Assembly (NCBI RefSeq): GCF_003688555.1
Contig: NZ_REFR01000011.1
Span: 496,001 to 560,000 of the forward strand
Direction: 5' to 3'
Source: Eilatimonas milleporae
GTDB lineage: Bacteria; Pseudomonadota; Alphaproteobacteria; Sphingomonadales; Kordiimonadaceae
DNA length: 64,000 bases
Shown: piece after piece, positions 61,883 through 64,000 of the stretch
Layout of the letters: every line of letters starts with the position of its first letter
Position numbering within the stretch: the stretch's first letter is position 1
Position numbers and translations under genes: made by a program
The notes under the pieces: model-generated
What the model was told of the DNA's origin: nothing
The model's database searches: none
The model's input: the letters and a program-made list of their open reading frames with translations, nothing else

Positions 61883-62752
61883 ATGAAGCTCGACCCGATC
61901 CGGACATTTGTCGAAGTGGTGCGCGCCAACGGTTTTTCGGCGGCGGCGAAACAGACCGGAATGCCCCGGTCCACCGTCAGTCTTCAGGTGAAAGCGCTTG
62001 AACGGTCGCTCGGGGTCCGGCTTTTGAAACGCTCGACCCGCTCCATCGCCCTGACGGACGAGGGACAGGCCCTGTACCGGCAGGCAAGCGGGGCGCTGGA
62101 CATGCTGGCCCAGACCGTGGACGACTTACGCAATGCAACCGGTGCGCTGCGGGGGCTTATCCGGATGACGGCCCCCGCCGACTTCCCGACGGACCTGCTG
62201 GCAAAGGCGGTGAGCCAATTCAGCCGGCATCATCCTGACGTGCGGTTCCAGATCGTGCTGAGCAGTGAGACACGCGATCTCGTCCGTGACAATGTGGATA
62301 TCGCCCTCCGGGTTGGTGTGAACGCCGCCATGGATTCCGTCGAAAGGCGTCTGCTCGATGTCGAATGGGGCTTCTTCGCCAGCAGTGACTGGATCGCCCG
62401 CCACGGGCGTCCGAGGACAGTCCGGGACATTCCCTGCTTCATCTCGCCACTGCCCGCATTGCGGCGCTATCTGGAACGCACCGTGCTGGCGGGCACGCCA
62501 CTGCCCCAGGCCGGAATGGAAGTCGACAACCACCTTCTGGCGCGTGACCTGATGCTGTGCGGCTTTGGCGTCGCGCTTCTGCCCGAGGGGATGTGCCGGG
62601 GGGCCGTGGACGCCGGCAATGCGCACGCGCTTCTTGCCGGTGAGACGCCCGGCCGGACCCGCGTCAACCTGCTGTTTCCCTCGCGGGCGGATATGCTGCC
62701 GCGCGTCAGGGCGTTCGCGGATCACCTGTCTGCGGCGTTGGGCGGGGCCTGA
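61883..62752 (+). CDS. LysR-family transcriptional regulator
   Basis: ATG 61883 (MKLDPIRTFVEVV) gives 289 aa. The DNA-binding helix is GFSAAAKQTGMPRSTVSLQV with KALERSLGVRLLKRSTRSIAL. The effector domain has RVGVNAAMDSVERRLLDVEWG and GFGVALLPEGM, a GstR/CrgA-like layout. A TTGATTAGTGGTCAA inverted repeat in the spacer (~61834-61848) is a candidate LysR box for the cupin gene. Confidence 0.92.
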   Translation: MKLDPIRTFVEVVRANGFSAAAKQTGMPRSTVSLQVKALERSLGVRLLKRSTRSIALTDEGQALYRQASGALDMLAQTVDDLRNATGALRGLIRMTAPADFPTDLLAKAVSQFSRHHPDVRFQIVLSSETRDLVRDNVDIALRVGVNAAMDSVERRLLDVEWGFFASSDWIARHGRPRTVRDIPCFISPLPALRRYLERTVLAGTPLPQAGMEVDNHLLARDLMLCGFGVALLPEGMCRGAVDAGNAHALLAGETPGRTRVNLLFPSRADMLPRVRAFADHLSAALGGA

Positions 62753-63033
62753 AACAGGCAACGCGTTCGCACGGCAGGACCGGTTGCACGATCACGCCTT
62801 AAACTGAGACTGTACCCCCTGACACGATAGTCGGCTTTGCCCCGGCGGCATGTCCGCTGTCAGTGACGCCGGGGTCGGCGGTTCCGGCTTGTGGCAGCCT
62901 GTCGCGTTCACATTGGTTTCACGGCGCCGCTGTCCCATGCATCCGTATCCGTTCCCGTTCCCGTCGCGCCGGGCAAGGGCCGTTCGAAATGTATCCATGC
63001 ATGATTCCATTTATTGTTCAATAAATCGAAATT

Positions 63034-63052
63034 CATACTTCAAGTATATTCG
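63034..63052. promoter_or_regulatory. Palindromic element matching the LysR spacer at 59815
   Basis: CATACTTCAAGTATATTCG contains the palindrome ATACTTCAAGTAT and lies 117 bp before the aminotransferase start. The 416 bp spacer (62753-63168) also holds TTTATTGTTCAATAAA (63009-63024) and is otherwise gene-free. Confidence 0.5.
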
Positions 63053-63168
63053 ATTTTCAAAAATAAAGGCGACGGATATCGTCATGATCCCGGTCGGCAG
63101 TGCCGTGTTGTTGCGCATTGTATGATCGTCCGGGCATTGAAAATCGGGCAAGGGCATTTGTCATCGGC

Positions 63169-64000
63169 ATGAACGTATCCGGCGTATGTAAAGACTTTCG
63201 CGAGGGCTGCGCCGACTTTGGCGACCATACATTCATGAACTTCGCCGGACTTGCGCCTATGCCGCTGTCAGCCGTCGAGGCGGCCACTCGAGCCGCCAGG
63301 GCGAAAGCCATGCCCCATGCCTTTGAGCCGGGCGCATTCTTTAACGGCGTACGGACTGTCAGGTGTCACCTGGCAGGGCTGATCGGCGCCGATCCGCAGG
63401 ATATCGCGGTCACAACCGGGGCAGGCGCCGGCACCGCCCAGGTCGCCTCAAGCCTGGACTTCAAGCCGGGTGATGAAATCGTTCTCGTCGCGCAGGACTT
63501 CCCGTCGCACGACGCCACGTGGAGACCTGTTGCCGACCGATACGGCGCCTCCTTGAAGATCGCGGATTTCGACACACCGGAGCAAATCCCGGAAAGGCTT
63601 TGTGAGCTGATCACGCCCGCCACGCGGCTTGTATCGGTGAGCCATGTCCGTTTTGACGATGGATCAAGACTGGATGTTGCGCCGGTCGCGTCCGCATGCA
63701 GCCGGAATGGAGCCCTTTTGCTCCTCGATGTCAGCCAGTCCGTTGGCATCGTGCCATTGGATGTGGCGGACCTCGACGCCGATTTTCTCGTCGGGGTCGG
63801 GTACAAATACCTCATGGGGCCCTGGGGCACGGGCTTTTTATGGATATCGCCGGAAGTGTCCGGAGACCTCCGCCCCGCGCCGTGGAACTGGGTCGCGCAG
63901 AACGTAAACAGTTTCTCCGATCTCAGCTACGTGACGCCGAGGCCTGCGAGGGGCGCAGCGCGGTTCGACGCGGCACAGACGGTCGGGCCCTTCAACATCA
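63169..64000 (+). CDS. Class V aminotransferase / cysteine-desulfurase-fold PLP enzyme, 3' end missing
   Basis: The frame is open from ATG 63169 to the window end (277 codons). It shows FMNFAGLAPMPLSAVEAA near the start and ITTGA-type glycine turn (AVTTGAGAGTAQVASSL). It also has ALLLLDVSQSVGIVPLD with the PLP-ring Asp, and VGYKYLMGPWGTGFLWI, whose Lys would hold PLP. Family members include desulfurases, kynureninase-like and epimerase-like enzymes, and the activity is unassigned. The upstream palindrome shared with the first LysR spacer suggests regulation by that protein. Confidence 0.85.
   Translation, partial: MNVSGVCKDFREGCADFGDHTFMNFAGLAPMPLSAVEAATRAARAKAMPHAFEPGAFFNGVRTVRCHLAGLIGADPQDIAVTTGAGAGTAQVASSLDFKPGDEIVLVAQDFPSHDATWRPVADRYGASLKIADFDTPEQIPERLCELITPATRLVSVSHVRFDDGSRLDVAPVASACSRNGALLLLDVSQSVGIVPLDVADLDADFLVGVGYKYLMGPWGTGFLWISPEVSGDLRPAPWNWVAQNVNSFSDLSYVTPRPARGAARFDAAQTVGPFNI

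Overview
The window is high-GC, densely coded bacterial chromosome. Gene content and order (purD divergent from xseA, PmbA/TldD-type peptidase, UbiD, TorF-type porin, M23 peptidase, HisKA kinases with 'HELRTPL' boxes) point to an alphaproteobacterium; I cannot place it further. Short in-frame or intergenic tandem repeats (14-18 bp units, and one 96 bp unit inside xseA) occur throughout.

Layout. 1-2213: 3' part of an osmoprotectant-type ABC importer (ATPase plus fused binding-protein/permease). 2214-2643: three REP-like palindromes and an AT-rich segment carrying a TetR-type operator. 2644-15393, all on the minus strand: nine genes read as one unit. Seven are beta-rich proteins without signal peptides that I do not recognise by name; several look like tubular lipid-binding (TULIP/P47/OrfX/JHBP-like) proteins. 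The other two are a polyprenyl diphosphate synthase and an EEP-fold (DNase I/phosphodiesterase-like) hydrolase. This is the most unusual part of the window: an apparent lipid-carrier system with its own isoprenoid synthase. 15810-16874: a TetR regulator divergent from a peroxiredoxin, with two operator boxes between them. The same two-box segment recurs in the same orientation at 2471-2556, so the pair brackets the cluster.

17637-20417: a potassium channel with a zinc-ribbon tail and a gamma-glutamyltransferase, then a row of hairpins. 20846-26711: four signal-transduction genes (two REC-HisKA kinases, a small response regulator, a four-PAS kinase). 27130-31521: an RND efflux pump and its adaptor. 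32012-40566: a PAS kinase, an alpha/beta hydrolase, purD, xseA, an M23 peptidase and a TorF-type porin. 40987-50261: inositol-phosphatase family protein, pmbA, UbiD-type decarboxylase, nitrilase, old-yellow-enzyme reductase, a membrane protein, a VOC protein and Hsp20. A tRNA-Ser(GCU) lies at 50608-50697.

50698-56479, next to the tRNA, looks like acquired DNA: codon use is less GC-biased, there is a DUF3311-like/sodium-symporter pair convergent with a C45 hydrolase/ArgE-type deacylase pair, and then decayed genes (an amber-interrupted ORF and a probable desaturase remnant). 56480-64000 returns to chromosome-like composition: ABC-F ATPase, MFS transporter divergent from a LysR regulator, NUDIX hydrolase, cupin divergent from a second LysR, and the start of a class V aminotransferase-fold gene cut by the window end. 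A near-identical palindromic element upstream of the first LysR gene and upstream of the aminotransferase suggests shared control.
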